A program made the position numbers and the translations under genes. From positions 3,129,501-3,193,500 of the forward strand of contig CP018227.1 of the NCBI GenBank assembly GCA_016865035.1: 64,000 nucleotides of DNA, read 5' to 3'. The DNA is from Kordiimonadales bacterium IMCC3096. Its GTDB lineage: Bacteria; Pseudomonadota; Alphaproteobacteria; Minwuiales; Minwuiaceae. The notes beneath the pieces are model-generated. The model had not been told where the DNA came from and did no database searches. It saw nothing but the letters and a program-made list of their open reading frames with translations. Numbering within the stretch: position 1 is the stretch's first letter; each line of letters starts with the position of its first letter. This document shows positions 1 through 8,118 of this stretch, one piece after another.

Positions 1-1281
1 GTTGGTGCGCGCGTCGCCCAGGATGATGACCGTGCTGCGATAGTCCACGTCGGCCAGCGCGATGTCGCGGAAATCGAGCAGGGAGCGCCCGTAGTCCGTG
101 GACATGTAGGCGAAATCCTCCAGTACCGTCGTCACGGCCTCCTCGATGCCGCGTGTCTCGAACAGGCGGGTGACTTCCCGCAGCTCCCCCGCGAAGGCAT
201 AGGCACGGACCTTCGGCAGTACCTCCTGCAGCGAATAGAGGAACATCAGCAGGAAGCGGGAGACATTGGCGACCGAACCGGAAACGTCGCACAGCACATG
301 CACATCCGGCCGGTCGATCTTCGTCCGCCGCCACTTGGGTTCCATGATCAGGCCGTCATAGGCCTGGTTGTGGCGCAGGGTCCGGCGCACATCCAGCTGG
401 CCCCGGTTGGACTTCTTGCGTCGGCGGGAATGCTGCACCACCAGCTTCTTCGCCATCTTGCGCACCAGTTCCTGCATCTGCACGAAGTCGCGCCGTTCCA
501 CATTGGTCAGCCGCATCTTCTGCAGCATTTCCTCCCGGATGCGGCGGCTCTGGCCGGCGGCCTGCAGGGCAAGCTGCTTTTCCACATAGTCGCGCAGCCG
601 CTCCATCATCCGGCCCCGCGCCTGGTTCAGGCGCTGACCCAGACCCTCCGCAGCCTGATCGCCGGCCAGTCCGGCATCGCGCAGGTCGGCCAGATCGTCG
701 TCCAGTTCCTCCAGCCCCATCCCCTCGGCGATGCGGCGGGTGAACAGGCCGATCTGCGTGAACAGCACGATCTCGCGGACACCGGATTCCTCTGCCGCTT
801 CCGCCAGTCGGGTCTCCAGCCCGGCCCGGTCGTTCTCCAGCAGCATGCGTGAGAGTTCGGACAGGCTCGTCAGGTCACCGGATGGCTCCGCCGTGGTCGG
901 GGCACCGCCCGCGCCACCGCCGCCGCCTTCGCCCTGGCCGCCTTCCCCGCCTTCGCCACCCTGCATGCCGTCGCCTCCGGGGGAGTCGTCGGACGGGCTG
1001 GCCTCCTCCCGATCGGCAGCGTCGGGGTTGTCGTCGTTCGCGGGTCCTGTCTCCTCATCGAAATCCTGGATGGCGAAGAACCGTTCAAAGCAGTCGTCGA
1101 AGGATTCCTTCTCAAGCTCCGACTTGGCCAGGGTGATGGCCAGCGTGTCCTTGAGCAGTTCCCGGTCGCCAAAACCCACAAGGTCGATGGCCTTGTGTGC
1201 CTCCAGCGTTTCGGCAGGCGAGATCTTCAGGTCGGCTTCCCGCAGCGCTTTCAGGAAGTCGGCCAGCATGGGCGTGATCAT
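1..1281 (-). CDS. CoxE-like VWA-domain protein (3' part cut by window edge)
   Basis: The gene reads in from ATG at 1281 and runs off the window start, so only the first 427 residues are visible. A metal-ion-dependent adhesion site core (CDVSGSV, about residues 328-334) marks a von Willebrand factor A domain. The preceding region is a charged helical CoxE-type segment, and residues about 105-135 form a Gly/Glu-rich low-complexity linker. CoxE-family proteins usually work with a MoxR-type AAA ATPase as metallochaperone or enzyme-maturation modules. No ATPase is visible here, so the partner may lie beyond the edge. The gene starts 24 bases after the acyl-CoA ligase stop, so co-transcription is likely. 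The exact client is unknown. Confidence 0.8.
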   Translation of the reverse strand, partial: MITPMLADFLKALREADLKISPAETLEAHKAIDLVGFGDRELLKDTLAITLAKSELEKESFDDCFERFFAIQDFDEETGPANDDNPDAADREEASPSDDSPGGDGMQGGEGGEGGQGEGGGGGAGGAPTTAEPSGDLTSLSELSRMLLENDRAGLETRLAEAAEESGVREIVLFTQIGLFTRRIAEGMGLEELDDDLADLRDAGLAGDQAAEGLGQRLNQARGRMMERLRDYVEKQLALQAAGQSRRIREEMLQKMRLTNVERRDFVQMQELVRKMAKKLVVQHSRRRKKSNRGQLDVRRTLRHNQAYDGLIMEPKWRRTKIDRPDVHVLCDVSGSVANVSRFLLMFLYSLQEVLPKVRAYAFAGELREVTRLFETRGIEEAVTTVLEDFAYMSTDYGRSLLDFRDIALADVDYRSTVIILGDARTN

Positions 1282-1305
1282 TGTCGGACCTCGGCTTTCC
1301 GGAAA

Positions 1306-2820
1306 TCAGTCGCGCGGCAGTTCGTGCTTTGTCACCTTGCCGGTCGCATTGTGGGGCAGTTCGTCCATGAATCGTACGGACTTCGGCACCTTGAAGCGGG
1401 CCAGGTTGTCCTGGCAATGCGTCGTGATCGCTTCCTCGGTGAGGTTGGAGCCGGACTTCTTGACCACGAAGGCCCGTCCGACTTCCCCCCAGCGTTCGTC
1501 GGGGACACCGATGACGGCGGTCTCGGCAATGCCGTCGAGCTGGTAGAGCACGTTCTCCACCTCCGCCGGGTAGACGTTCTCCCCGCCCGAGATGAACATG
1601 TCCTTGTAGCGGTCGACGATGGTGACGAACCCCTCGTCATCCATGCATGCCGCGTCGCCGGTATGGAACCAGCCGTCGGTGAAGGAGTCGCGGTTGGCGT
1701 CGGGCCGGTTCCAGTATCCGGGCGTGATGGTCGGCCCCTTGATCCAGAGTTCGCCCGTTTCCCCGGTCGCGACATCCTGCCCGTCGGGGTCGACGATGCG
1801 GATGGATGTATGCATGGCCGCCTGTCCGGCGGAGCCGATCTTGTCGAGCGCGCGGTCCTTCGACAGCAGCGTGCCAAGGGTGCAGGTCTCGGTCATGCCC
1901 CAGCCGTTCTGCAGCATGATCCCGCGTTCGGCATAGGTCTCCAGCAGGGAGCGGGGGCAGGCGGCACCACCGACGCCAATGGTGACGAGGCGGGAGAGGT
2001 CCGCGGTCCTGAACTCCGGCAACTGGCTGGCAAACAGGAAGTTCGTCGGGACACCGAAACCATGGCTGATCGCCAGATCTGCGTCGGACAGCAGGTTCAG
2101 GAACTGCAGCGGGTCGAAGGTCCGCATGACGATGTTGGCGCCGCCGATGTGGAAGATGCCGTTGGCGAAGAGCTGCAGGCCGCCGATGTGGAAGATCGGC
2201 AGGAAGGCAAGATTGACGGAATGCCGGGTCAGTTCGCACTTCATGGCGGAATTCACCGCATTGTAGAACGCCTGTCCGTGGGTCACGCGCGCGCCCTTCG
2301 GCCGGCCCGTGGTGCCGGAGGTATAGACCAGCGCCCAGGTGTCATCGTGGGTCAGGTCGGCGATGGGGCATTTTCCGTTGGACCGGGCCAGTCCCTGTTC
2401 GTAGGCACTGTCCGCGCCGTCAGCGCAGCCGATCAGGTGAGGTGTGCCACAGGTCCGGGCAATTGCCTGACCGGCGTCCATGAATTCCTCGCCGACGATC
2501 AGCGCACGCGGGTCGGCGTCGCCTACGATGAATTCCAGCTCCGGCACGGCGAGCCGCCAGTTCAGCGGCAGGAAGATTGCGCCGATACGCCGACAGGCAA
2601 ACTCGACCTCATAGTGGTCGGAGGAATTGTGCGCCAGCATCGCCACCCGGTCGCCGCGTCCGACACCGCATTCATTGGCCAGGAACAGCGCACAGCGATC
2701 AACCCGCTGATCCATCTCGCGATAGCTGAACTGCCGCGACGAATGCAGGTCGATGATGGCGCGGGCATCGGGCTGATAGCCGGCGTGATGGGCAATCCAG
2801 TCATAGGCTGGCACCGTCAT
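1306..2820 (-). CDS. AMP-dependent acyl-CoA synthetase/ligase
   Basis: This 504-residue member of the ANL superfamily is predicted to activate a carboxylic acid via an acyl-adenylate and transfer it to CoA. The P-loop-like core YTSGTTGRPKG is at about residues 166-176. The hinge motif YKDMFISGGENVYPAEVE lies near residue 400, and a C-terminal NATGK motif holds the catalytic lysine. The length is normal for medium/long-chain or aryl acyl-CoA ligases. It starts at ATG 2820, 34 bases after a TetR gene on the same strand, so the regulator probably controls it. The substrate cannot be read from the sequence. Confidence 0.9.
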   Translation of the reverse strand: MTVPAYDWIAHHAGYQPDARAIIDLHSSRQFSYREMDQRVDRCALFLANECGVGRGDRVAMLAHNSSDHYEVEFACRRIGAIFLPLNWRLAVPELEFIVGDADPRALIVGEEFMDAGQAIARTCGTPHLIGCADGADSAYEQGLARSNGKCPIADLTHDDTWALVYTSGTTGRPKGARVTHGQAFYNAVNSAMKCELTRHSVNLAFLPIFHIGGLQLFANGIFHIGGANIVMRTFDPLQFLNLLSDADLAISHGFGVPTNFLFASQLPEFRTADLSRLVTIGVGGAACPRSLLETYAERGIMLQNGWGMTETCTLGTLLSKDRALDKIGSAGQAAMHTSIRIVDPDGQDVATGETGELWIKGPTITPGYWNRPDANRDSFTDGWFHTGDAACMDDEGFVTIVDRYKDMFISGGENVYPAEVENVLYQLDGIAETAVIGVPDERWGEVGRAFVVKKSGSNLTEEAITTHCQDNLARFKVPKSVRFMDELPHNATGKVTKHELPRD

Positions 2821-2854
2821 GTCGTTTCCTCCCCGGGGTGTGACGTCCGGCAGT

Positions 2855-3490
2855 CTAGACTGCCGCGTCTGTCAGCTGTCCTGCGTCCTTCGGTGAGTTG
2901 TAACCCACTGTCCGCATGACGAGTTCGATCATCTGGTCCGCGATGTGTTCATCGCTGAGCCGCCCGCCCGTGCGGTACCAGGTAAACATCCACGAGATCA
3001 TTCCCCCGACCGCGAGGGTGGCCAGGCGGACGTCGTCGACCTTGAAGATGCCCTGTTCCAGACCTTCCTGCAGCAGGGCTGCCAGCTTCTTGTCGAACTC
3101 GGCCCGCATCTCGTCGATCCGCCTGCTTGCCGCAGCCGGGATGTACTTGTCCTCCCGGAAGTAGACCGCGATGTTGGCCTGATGGGCCATGACCACGTGA
3201 CAGAACTCGCGAATGGCCTGGCCCAGCCGTTCGGCCGGATCGCCCTTGCGGTCGTGGGCATCGGCAATGGCCTTCAGCGAAAGCCGCGTGCCGCGCTCCG
3301 CAATGTCACCAAGCAGAGCCGCCTTGTTCTCGAAGTGCGAATAGATGAAGGGCTTTGTCACTTCAAGGCGACGGGCGACCTGATCCAGTGTGGTGCCCTG
3401 GTAACCCTGTTCGAAGAAGAGCTGTCTTGCCTCTTCCAGAATACGTTCCCGCTTAAGTCGTGCAATTTCGTCCCGCATGCCCGAACGCAT
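2855..3490 (-). CDS. TetR/AcrR-family transcriptional regulator
   Basis: This 211-residue protein has an N-terminal TetR helix-turn-helix (about residues 12-58; TTLDQVARRLEVTKPFIYSHF) and a helical ligand-binding C-terminal half. It leads the minus-strand group TetR, acyl-CoA ligase, VWA protein. A 16-bp palindrome at 3537-3552, 47 bases upstream of the start, is a plausible autoregulatory operator. TetR proteins next to acyl-CoA ligases often sense acyl-CoA, which is an inference here. ATG at 3490 is preferred because a G-rich stretch precedes it. An alternative ATG lies at 3478. Confidence 0.88.
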   Translation of the reverse strand: MRSGMRDEIARLKRERILEEARQLFFEQGYQGTTLDQVARRLEVTKPFIYSHFENKAALLGDIAERGTRLSLKAIADAHDRKGDPAERLGQAIREFCHVVMAHQANIAVYFREDKYIPAAASRRIDEMRAEFDKKLAALLQEGLEQGIFKVDDVRLATLAVGGMISWMFTWYRTGGRLSDEHIADQMIELVMRTVGYNSPKDAGQLTDAAV

Positions 3491-3536
3491 CGGAAATACC
3501 CCCTGTCGCGCAGGCCCCCATCGACGGCTGCCTGTG

Positions 3537-3552
3537 GGTGAGTTGGCTCACC
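3537..3552. promoter_or_regulatory. Palindrome upstream of tetR, possible operator
   Basis: GGTGAG TTGG CTCACC has perfect 6-bp arms around a 4-bp centre and lies 47 bases upstream of the TetR start at 3490. Its size and position suit a TetR-dimer operator. This is inferred from position and symmetry only. Confidence 0.4.
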
Positions 3553-3630
3553 ACGTTGTTACGTCGAGGTACAGTTGCATACTTTGTGGTAGATTTCAAA
3601 ACCGAGATGCGTAGCCCGGATGCTGCGGTG

Positions 3631-4494
3631 TCAGCGCTGACAGGCACCGTTACGGCGGCGATAAGGTTGATCACAGTTCCAGTCGTTGCCGGAATAGTCG
3701 AGATGCGCATTGTCGGGCAGGGCGATCCGGACACAACCGTCACCCTTGATACTGAAACCGTGCTCACATTTCCAGCCCTTGCCATAGGCCGAGTCGTCGA
3801 GATAGCCGTTGGCCGGTACGACGATGGCCTCGCAGGCAGTATCCGTGGCCCTGAAGCCCCTGTCGCAGAGCCATCCCGAGCCATAGCTGACGCCGGACAG
3901 ATACCCGTTCCGGGGCACCTGGATGGCTTTACATGCCGTGTCGCTCGGGCGGAAACCGCGCGCGCACTCCCATTCCGTGCCCTGAGCGCTGAGAAAGCCG
4001 TTGGCCGGAATGACGATGGGTTCGCACCGGTCTCCGTTCTGGAGGTAGCCGCGATCGCAGCGCCATGGGGTGCCGTAGGAGGAGCCCACAAGGTAGGCGT
4101 TGCGGGGCACGGTGATGGGCTCGCATCCGTTCCGGGTCTGCAGGAACCTGCGTCCGCAGGTCCAGCGATCGCCGGAGCTGTTCAGAATGGCACCGGTCGG
4201 CATGTCGATGGGTTCACACTGCCCGCTGACCTCCTTGAACCCGCGCATGCAGTCCCAGCCCCGCCCGTAGGTCTTGTCGGTCTCGAAGGCGTTGTCGGGC
4301 ACGTTCATCTTGACGCAGGCATCGCGCGACCGGCGGAACCCGGTATCGCAGTTCCAGCCGGAACGGGAGCCGACCGTGTGGGCATTGTCCGGAATCACGG
4401 TTTCTGCCGCGCTGGCGGACAGACCGGCCACACAAAGCAGCAGTGCGCCAAGCAGGGCCATGAAGTGAGTGTGTCTTGCCGCCAATGCGGACAT
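3631..4494 (-). CDS. Secreted protein of eight tandem two-cysteine repeats
   Basis: A 287-residue protein with a signal peptide (residues 1-31; hydrophobic core MALLGALLLCVAGL, cleavage near ASA-AE). The mature part is almost entirely eight repeats of 30-33 residues with an approximate pattern of P-x-N-x-x-L, a Tyr-Gly or Gly, W-x-C-x-x-G-F/Y, then 6-7 residues and a second Cys followed by x-I. That gives 16 cysteines, two per repeat, which suggests one disulfide per repeat in the periplasm or outside. No catalytic domain is visible. ATG 4494 is chosen over an upstream ATG at 4563 because a GAGAGGGA ribosome site sits 8 bases before it and the signal peptide starts there. Similar W-x-C / NAHLDYSGNDW repeats occur in uncharacterised proteobacterial proteins. 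The function is unknown. Confidence 0.85.
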   Translation of the reverse strand: MSALAARHTHFMALLGALLLCVAGLSASAAETVIPDNAHTVGSRSGWNCDTGFRRSRDACVKMNVPDNAFETDKTYGRGWDCMRGFKEVSGQCEPIDMPTGAILNSSGDRWTCGRRFLQTRNGCEPITVPRNAYLVGSSYGTPWRCDRGYLQNGDRCEPIVIPANGFLSAQGTEWECARGFRPSDTACKAIQVPRNGYLSGVSYGSGWLCDRGFRATDTACEAIVVPANGYLDDSAYGKGWKCEHGFSIKGDGCVRIALPDNAHLDYSGNDWNCDQPYRRRNGACQR

Positions 4495-4781
4495 GCGGGA
4501 ATCCCTCTCTGGTGAACCATGTGCCATCTTGCCGACGCACGGCAGGAACGGCAGGTCAGGCAACGGGCACGCATGAAGGCGTGCACCCGTGACCGTGCCG
4601 GTATCGAGGCGGAATATTCGAGGAAATGGTTGCCATCCGTGACCGGGTGTTGCTGCCGCAGTCAGGAGGCCATTCAGCAGTCTGGTCCACGTATTCCAGA
4701 CCGCAGCAGCAGCTTAGCAGATCGCACCGCGAATGATAGCGGGCTGTTGCAGACGGTGATCCTGCCCGGGCTGGATCAGGG
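4495..4781. other. Intergenic region, nothing recognised
   Basis: These 287 bases lie between the repeat-protein start and the stop of the upstream hydrolase, both on the minus strand. The region should hold the repeat-protein promoter, but I see no convincing operator, repeat, RNA or small gene. Short open frames here lack ribosome sites. Confidence 0.5.
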
Positions 4782-5630
4782 TCAGAGGCCCATCATGGAG
4801 AGCATTGTCCGGGTCAGCACGGACTTCGGGGCCGCGACAGCCTCCATCAGGGTGAAATGGTTGGTTCCCGGCACCAGCATCACCTCCCGCGCCACGCCAT
4901 GCAGTCTGGCATAGCTGTTGGACTGGTCGATCCATCCGTCCGGTTCGTCACCGCCTGCCGCCACGAGCAGATCGATGCCGGGCCGGGGGCTGAAAGCTTC
5001 GGTCAGGATGTTGTTGCGCGCCGCAACGTCCGCTGTCAGGCCGATCTCCGCATTGATGGAGGTACGCATGGCGGCACGGGGGTCGAAGATGCCGGAAAGC
5101 AGGACGGCGGAACGGATCAGATCCGCGGGCAGTCCATGTGTGGTCCAGTCGTGCGCAACGGCAACTGCACTGAGGTGCGCGCCGGCGGAATGGCCGCTCA
5201 GATGGATGCCGTCGGTCGATGCGCCGTAGTCGGCGGCATGCTGTGCGGCATGGGCAATGCCGCGCATGACCGAATCCACCAGGCCGTCCAGCGTGACCTC
5301 CGGACAGAGCGGGTAGTTGATCAGCACCACCGTCGCCCCGGCACCGGCGAAGGGTTCCGCCACGAAACTGTGCTCGTCCTTGGAAAGGGCACGCCAGTAT
5401 CCGCCATGGATGAAGACATGCATGGGGCTGCCGACGGGTCCGGGAAAGATGTCGTAGACTTCGCGCGGATGCGGGCCGTAGGAGATGTTGCGGCGCATGT
5501 CCTGGCGGTTGCGTGCGGCTGCGGACTCGGAAATGAAGTGCTCCAGATGCTTCGCGGCATCCGGCGAGGCCACACGTGGATTGAAGTGGCGCTCGACCTC
5601 TTCGTCGCTCATCTGTTGCCAGTCGCTCAT
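4782..5630 (-). CDS. Alpha/beta hydrolase, HSL/kynurenine-formamidase-like
   Basis: A 282-residue esterase/amidase-type alpha/beta hydrolase. The oxyanion motif HGGYW (about residue 75) and nucleophile elbow GHSAGAH (about residues 145-151) are both present, and the C-terminal catalytic His is probably in GTNHF. This arrangement fits the hormone-sensitive-lipase / arylformamidase group. ATG 5630 is preferred over TTG 5645 because GGGGGAG sits just before it. The gene starts 22 bases after the stop of the ketopantoate-reductase-like gene, so the two probably form one transcript. The absence of kynurenine-pathway genes nearby argues against naming it KynB. Confidence 0.82.
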   Translation of the reverse strand: MSDWQQMSDEEVERHFNPRVASPDAAKHLEHFISESAAARNRQDMRRNISYGPHPREVYDIFPGPVGSPMHVFIHGGYWRALSKDEHSFVAEPFAGAGATVVLINYPLCPEVTLDGLVDSVMRGIAHAAQHAADYGASTDGIHLSGHSAGAHLSAVAVAHDWTTHGLPADLIRSAVLLSGIFDPRAAMRTSINAEIGLTADVAARNNILTEAFSPRPGIDLLVAAGGDEPDGWIDQSNSYARLHGVAREVMLVPGTNHFTLMEAVAAPKSVLTRTMLSMMGL

Positions 5631-5652
5631 GTCGCTCTCCCCCAAACGTCCG

Positions 5653-6633
5653 TCAGGCCGTGTAGCAGCCTGCCTGCTTCGCCCGCAATACGGTCAGATG
5701 ATAGACCGTATCGATGATCGGTGTCGGAATGCCGGTGATGCGGCCCAGTTCCGACACGGTGCCGATGATCGGCTCGATCTCCATCGTGCGCCCGCCTTCC
5801 AGGTCCTGCAGCATCGATGTCTTGTGCGCGCCGACCTTCTCGGCTGAGGTGATACGCTTCTCCACCGTCATCGGGAAACGCACGTCCAGTGCTTCGCCGA
5901 CAGCTTTGGCCTCTGTCATCATCGTGTGGATCACCGATCCGACACCGGCATCCTGTGCCATGTCCACCAGGGTGGCGCCCGTCAGGGCCGAAACCGGGTT
6001 GAAACTGAGATTGCCCCACAGCTTGACCCAGATCTCGTTGCGGATGTTGGGGCGGATCGGGGCCTTCACGCCGGCATTGACCAGGGCGGATGACAGGGCC
6101 TGGATGCGGTCGGACTTCGATCCGTCCGGTTCCCCCAGGGACAGGCGCTCCCCGTAGCCGAGCTGGACAACGCCGGGCTCGGGAACCTCCGCCGCCTGCC
6201 AGACGACGGAGCCGATCACCCGCTCCGGCCCGATCTTGTCCCAGAGCTCATTGCCCGGATCGGCACTTACCAGCCGTTGCCCGGCATACTTGCCCTCCAG
6301 CCCGTGAAAGTACCACCAGGGCATGCCGTTCTGTGCCGTGACGACGGCCGTGTCAGGGCCGAGCAGCGGCTGCATGGCATCCGCGACGGCACGCACGCCA
6401 TGGGCCTTCAGCGTCAGGAGCACATAGTCCTGTGGCCCCAGCTCGGACGGATCATCGGTTGCCCGTGGGTGGACGGTGAAATCATCCTCCGCCGATTTCA
6501 GCCGCAGGCCGTTCTCGCGGATCGCCGCCAGATGCGGCCCCCGGGCGATCAGGCTTACATCCGCACCTGCACGCGACAGCATCGCCCCGACATAGCCCCC
6601 GATCGCGCCTGCGCCATAGATACAGATCTTCAT
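5653..6633 (-). CDS. Ketopantoate reductase (ApbA/PanE) family protein
   Basis: A 326-residue NAD(P)-dependent reductase. The N-terminal dinucleotide-binding glycine motif is YGAGAIGGYVGAMLSRAG (residues 5-22), and the C-terminal helical domain holds a lysine-rich KLWGNLSFNP region typical of the family. True PanE reduces 2-dehydropantoate in pantothenate and CoA synthesis. No panB, panC or panD is present and the gene pairs with a hydrolase, so it may act on another 2-keto acid. ATG 6633 matches the start of the Rossmann fold. Confidence 0.85.
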   Translation of the reverse strand: MKICIYGAGAIGGYVGAMLSRAGADVSLIARGPHLAAIRENGLRLKSAEDDFTVHPRATDDPSELGPQDYVLLTLKAHGVRAVADAMQPLLGPDTAVVTAQNGMPWWYFHGLEGKYAGQRLVSADPGNELWDKIGPERVIGSVVWQAAEVPEPGVVQLGYGERLSLGEPDGSKSDRIQALSSALVNAGVKAPIRPNIRNEIWVKLWGNLSFNPVSALTGATLVDMAQDAGVGSVIHTMMTEAKAVGEALDVRFPMTVEKRITSAEKVGAHKTSMLQDLEGGRTMEIEPIIGTVSELGRITGIPTPIIDTVYHLTVLRAKQAGCYTA

Positions 6634-6922
6634 GCGGTTTCGTCCCCCTCAAAGGCGTAGAGCGTTCCACTGTCCGGTCGCGGGCCAGTGCTGTTCCGTC
6701 AACGGACGGAATGACAAAGGTCTAACAGACAGGCAACAGATTGGACCAGAATTCCGCCTGCGATAAGAGGCTGAAGCGGGCGGGCGTGCACTCTGCAGGA
6801 ATGGTGGTTCCCGTTGGCAGGTTGTCTCATGTCCAGAAAACCATTCGGTAAAGTATCTGCGTGAGTAGAAAATTCGGTAATTTTAACTTGTTTTGGCCTT
6901 GGATGATGTGTATTCATCCGGT
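6634..6922. promoter_or_regulatory. Divergent intergenic region between panE-like gene and S24 repressor
   Basis: These 289 bases separate two divergent genes and should carry both promoters. The right-hand part is AT-richer than its surroundings and contains two identical 9-mers ATTCGGTAA at 6843-6851 and 6872-6880, 29 bases apart. They are the best operator candidates for the downstream repressor. Nothing else is recognisable. Confidence 0.45.
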
Positions 6923-7636
6923 ATGCAGAACAACGAACTTCTGGAACGTATCGACCGGAGACTGCGCGACAAGGGCCTGACGGACTACCGGGCCTCGATG
7001 CTGGCTGCCGGTCGGCCCGAGATCATCCGCAACATTCGTCGTGGCCGATCGCGCAATCCGCGTCGGGACACGATGGAGAAGCTGGCGCGGGTTCTGGATT
7101 GCTCCTTCGAATGGCTGGCAACCGGGCGTGGCCCTGTTCAGTCACCGCCGGACGTGCCTGGCGTGCCCGCCGCTGCCGCCCCGATCGTCAGTGGCGAGGA
7201 TGTGCCGATGCCTCCGGCGCGCAGCGAGATGCCGCTGGATGTTCCGGTCATGGGGACAGCAGCGGGAAGCCTGAAGGGCGCGTTCCAGCTTGATACCTCT
7301 TCCCCCATCGACCGGGTGCGCCGCCCGCCGGGCATCGCCACGGCGGTGGACATCTATGCGCTCTACATCGTCGGGGATTCCATGTCGCCGCGGTTCGAGG
7401 ACGGGGAACTGATCTATGTCTCCGGCCGTCGTCCGGTACGTACGGGCGACGATGTCGTCATCCAGGTCCATGGTGAGGACGACCAGGTGGAGGCCTATTG
7501 CAAGCGGCTGGTGAAACGGGACAGTTCGGGCACGACGGTGGAACAGTTCAATCCGTCGACCAGGTTCGACATCGCCGCTGACCGTACCATCGCGATCCAC
7601 AAGGTGCTGAACCTGAACGACCTGTTCGGCATCTGA
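6923..7636 (+). CDS. S24 (LexA/CI-like) transcriptional repressor with predicted self-cleavage
   Basis: A 237-residue regulator with an N-terminal helix-turn-helix region (about residues 5-70), a Pro/Ala-rich linker and a C-terminal S24 peptidase domain. The catalytic Ser153 lies in GDSMSP and the partner lysine is Lys194 in the CKRL segment. A candidate Ala114-Gly115 scissile bond (GTAAGS) precedes the domain. The layout matches phage CI-type and LexA-type repressors that autocleave, usually on RecA activation. It is not a canonical LexA, because the N-terminal domain is not the LexA winged helix. No prophage genes are nearby. ATG 6923 is used; TTG 6893 and GTG 6908 are possible but have no better ribosome site. 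Confidence 0.85.
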   Translation: MQNNELLERIDRRLRDKGLTDYRASMLAAGRPEIIRNIRRGRSRNPRRDTMEKLARVLDCSFEWLATGRGPVQSPPDVPGVPAAAAPIVSGEDVPMPPARSEMPLDVPVMGTAAGSLKGAFQLDTSSPIDRVRRPPGIATAVDIYALYIVGDSMSPRFEDGELIYVSGRRPVRTGDDVVIQVHGEDDQVEAYCKRLVKRDSSGTTVEQFNPSTRFDIAADRTIAIHKVLNLNDLFGI

Positions 7637-7658
7637 TCCGCGATCGGGGCGTGCGGCC

Positions 7659-8087
7659 TTACCAGTCCGGCATCTTCTCGTCGCTCGGCAGGTCCGGATC
7701 CATGACATCCCAGGCGTGGGCGCTGCCGACATAGATGTTCCTTGAAGGCGCATACACACCCGGATCGTCCAGACTGCCGGCATAGAGGGCGCGGGTCTTC
7801 GGCGATGCCCCGTTCTTCAGGAACAGGGGCGAGCCGCAGTCGGGGCAGAATGCGCGGTGCATGGCGTGGCCCTTGTCGGCGGTGACCTCATGCCATTTCG
7901 GCGCGCCCTGAAGCAGCACGAAGTCATCCTCCGCGATCACCAGCGCCGGAAAATAGGCACTTCCCGTGGCTCGCTGGCAGTCGCGGCAATGACAGTTGCC
8001 CATGTAGAAGACCTTGCCGCCCGACTGATAGCGGATGCTGCCGCAGGCGCATCCGCCTGCCAGTTCCTTGCCTGCTGGTGCCGTCAT
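7659..8087 (-). CDS. GFA-family (glutathione-dependent formaldehyde-activating-like) zinc protein
   Basis: A 142-residue protein with the family's zinc-binding cysteines: GGCACGSIRY near the N terminus, NCHCRDCQRATG at about residues 33-44 and FCPDCGSPLF in the middle. The fold is a beta-sandwich with two zinc sites. Most family members have no proven activity, and the formaldehyde role comes from one founding member. ATG 8087 has AGGGAGA just upstream. The gene lies 31 bases after the deacetylase stop, probably in one transcript, and converges on the S24 repressor gene 22 bases away. Confidence 0.88.
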   Translation of the reverse strand: MTAPAGKELAGGCACGSIRYQSGGKVFYMGNCHCRDCQRATGSAYFPALVIAEDDFVLLQGAPKWHEVTADKGHAMHRAFCPDCGSPLFLKNGASPKTRALYAGSLDDPGVYAPSRNIYVGSAHAWDVMDPDLPSDEKMPDW

Positions 8088-8118
8088 CGGTTTCTCCCTG
8101 GTTGCGATTGGTGAATGT

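Noticed and set aside
4495-4563. An extra 23 residues at the start of the cysteine-repeat protein.
   Set aside because: They would bury the signal peptide inside the chain, and the GAGAGGGA site fits ATG 4494.
5653-6633. Naming this gene panE outright.
   Set aside because: The fold is clear but no other pantothenate genes are present, and paralogues of this family often use other keto acids.
6699-6917. A 72-codon minus-strand frame in the intergenic region before the S24 repressor.
   Set aside because: There is no ribosome site, no recognisable sequence, and it covers the repressor's probable promoter.
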